37,458 nt of DNA from Betaproteobacteria bacterium (GTDB taxonomy: Bacteria; Pseudomonadota; Gammaproteobacteria; Burkholderiales; SG8-41). The DNA lies in NCBI GenBank assembly GCA_016183675.1, contig JACPEF010000195.1, forward strand, positions 1 through 37,458, read 5' to 3'. Made by a program: the position numbers and the translations under genes. The notes beneath the pieces were generated by a model that was not told the origin of the DNA, searched no databases, and saw nothing but the letters and a program-made list of their open reading frames with translations. Of the stretch, positions 36,184 through 37,458 are shown piece after piece (the stretch's first letter is position 1; every line of letters starts with the position of its first letter).

Positions 36184-37288
36184 TTAAAGGCCCTGCTTCA
36201 GGCTGGCGCTGATGAAATCGTCGAGGTCGCCGTCGAGCACTGCCTGGGTGTTGCCGATCTCGACGTTGGTGCGCAGGTCCTTGATGCGCGACCGGTCGAG
36301 CACGTAGGAGCGGATCTGGTGGCCCCAGCCGATGTCGGTCTTGGCGTCTTCCAGCGCCTGCTTTTCCTCCTGGCGTTTTCTCAACTCGAGCTCGTAGAGC
36401 CGCGACTTGAGCATCGCCATCGCCTCCGCCCGGTTGCGATGCTGCGAACGGTCGTTCTGGCACTGCACCACGATGCCCGTCGGCAGGTGCGTAATGCGTA
36501 TCGCCGAGTCGGTCTTGTTCACGTGCTGGCCGCCTGCGCCGGACGCGCGGAAGGTGTCCACGCGCAGGTCCGCCGGGTTGATGGCGATCTCGATGGTCTC
36601 GTCCACTTCCGGGCAGACGAACACGCTCGCGAACGAGGTATGGCGCCGGTTGTTGGCGTCGAACGGCGACTTGCGCACGAGCCGGTGCACGCCGGTCTCG
36701 GTGCGCAGGAGCCCGTAGGCGTAGTCTCCGCTCACCTTGAGTGCCGCGCTCTTGATGCCGGCGACCTCGCCAGGTGACTCCTCGAGCAGCTCGACGCGCA
36801 AGCCCTTGCGCTCGCAGTAGCGCGTGTACATCCGCTCGAGCATCTGCGCCCAGTCCTGCGCTTCGGTGCCGCCCGAGCCCGCCTGGATATCGACGAAGCA
36901 GTTGTTGGGATCGAGGGGATTGGGGAACATGCGGCGGAACTCCAGGTCCGCCACCGTCTTCTCGAGCGCGCGGGCGTCGCTGTCGATCGCGCGCAGGGCC
37001 GCCTCATCCTGCTCGCTCTTTGCGATCTGGAACAGCTCCGCGGAGTCGCGCAGCGTGCTCGCCGTTGCCTCCAGCGTTCCGACGACGGACTCGAGCGCCT
37101 TCTTCTCCCTGCCGAGCTCCTGGGCGCGCTTCGTGTCCGACCAGAGACCGGGATCCTCGAATTCCTTCCTCAGCGCTTCAAGCCGGGCCTTCTTGCCCTC
37201 GAAGTCAAAGATACCTCCGCAGCTCCGCAGCGCGGGAGTCCACGTCCTGCAGCCGCTTCGCTATGGCGTTGATCTGTTCGGCTTCCAT
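36184..37288 (-). CDS. prfB: Peptide chain release factor 2, with programmed +1 frameshift
   Basis: RF2 ends translation at UGA and UAA. ATG 37288 opens a 26-codon frame ([20 protein letters not shown]...RRYL) that meets TGA at 37207-37205 in the classical slip site CGG AGG TAT CTT TGA C. Slipping +1 after CTT (skipping base 37207) continues with [24 protein letters not shown] and the whole RF2 body, for 367 residues in total. The codon-recognition tripeptide SPF and hydrolysis motif GGQ ([15 protein letters not shown]) are present. The track shows only the part from 36954. The internal stop is regulatory, not a lesion. Confidence 0.96.
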
Positions 37289-37312
37289 AGAAAGGTGTCG
37301 CGCGAAAACCAA

Positions 37313-37318
37313 ATTATA
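37313..37318 (-). promoter_or_regulatory. Possible -10 box for prfB-lysS
   Basis: A perfect TATAAT on the minus strand lies 24 bases before the prfB ATG, in the gap after recJ. No good -35 hexamer is visible at 16-18 bases. Confidence 0.4.
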
Positions 37319-37330
37319 CATGCGCGGGCT

Positions 37331-37458
37331 TCATTCCGACGCGGGCTGCCAATGCTCGACGGTTAACTGGAGGGCGTGCAGGCCCTGGTATTCGTTGATA
37401 TCGAGGTGGTGGACCGCCTCGATGCGCGGGGGCAGTGGTCCGGTCGCGCCGAACAGCA
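37331..37458 (-). CDS. recJ: Single-stranded-DNA exonuclease RecJ, C-terminal end
   Basis: The minus strand is open from the window edge to TGA 37333-37331, encoding about 41 residues: LFGATGPLPPRIEAVHHLDIN, then EYQGLHALQLTVEHWQPASE. The DINEYQG...LQLTVEHW ending matches the C-terminus of RecJ, and recJ-prfB-lysS is a known gene order. Only the tail is present, so catalytic motifs cannot be checked. Confidence 0.75.
   Translation of the reverse strand, partial: LFGATGPLPPRIEAVHHLDINEYQGLHALQLTVEHWQPASE

Overview
The window is GC-rich, densely packed chromosomal DNA whose gene content and order fit a betaproteobacterium (Burkholderiales/Nitrosomonadales type). Pointers are trxB-smr, ftsK-lolA-rarA-serS-tRNA-Ser, phaC-phaB-phaR, rluD-pgeF head-to-head with bamD, and recJ-prfB-lysS. 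No phage, plasmid, CRISPR array or transposase gene was seen. Most genes are housekeeping: translation (serS, tRNA-Ser, lysS, prfB, rimO, rluD), envelope assembly (lolA, bamD, mltB, NlpC/P60, lipoproteins), DNA maintenance (ftsK, rarA, a DinG/YoaA-type helicase, the end of recJ), iron and metal uptake (fbpA/B/C-like, ZIP) and polyhydroxybutyrate metabolism (phaCBR plus acetoacetyl-CoA synthetase).

Layout: 1-1042 a TorF/Gcw_chp porin (5' truncated) and glnK, with no amtB following; 1088-2662 trxB and smr on the minus strand; 2865-4527 a Crp/Fnr regulator and a FecR-domain protein with a strong terminator; 4710-11250 ftsK (disrupted), DUF4124 protein, lolA, rarA, serS and tRNA-Ser(CGA); 11321-16419 mltB and an iron ABC transporter with Fur-box-like sites; 16922-22291 patatin lipoprotein, NlpC/P60 lipoprotein, a short secretin-like protein, a small membrane protein, a DinG-like helicase and a DUF1232 gene with an in-frame stop; 22288-27011 rimO and phaR-phaB-phaC (minus); 27206-30657 ZIP transporter, pgeF and rluD (minus) and bamD (plus); 30771-37458 DMT transporter, glycine-zipper protein, acetoacetyl-CoA synthetase, lysS, prfB and the 3' end of recJ (all minus).

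The least ordinary aspect is non-coding. Gene ends here are repeatedly built from small repeats: tandem heptamers whose sequence differs at each locus (glnK/smr, secretin tail, bamD/DMT, acetoacetyl-CoA synthetase/lysS), decamers (mltB end; trxB and small membrane protein ends), perfect palindromes read through in the pgeF C-terminus, an inverted copy of the bamD 3' end, a 108-bp element with 17-bp perfect inverted ends that includes the NlpC/P60 stop codon, and a 267-bp nested inverted-repeat element between lolA and rarA that ends at the probable rarA start codon. Two genes look damaged: ftsK (out-of-phase deletion before the gamma domain, and Glu in place of the Walker B Asp) and the DUF1232 gene (single in-frame TGA). 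prfB carries the classical programmed +1 frameshift. I did not find a clear new multi-gene system; the repeat biology is the best lead.
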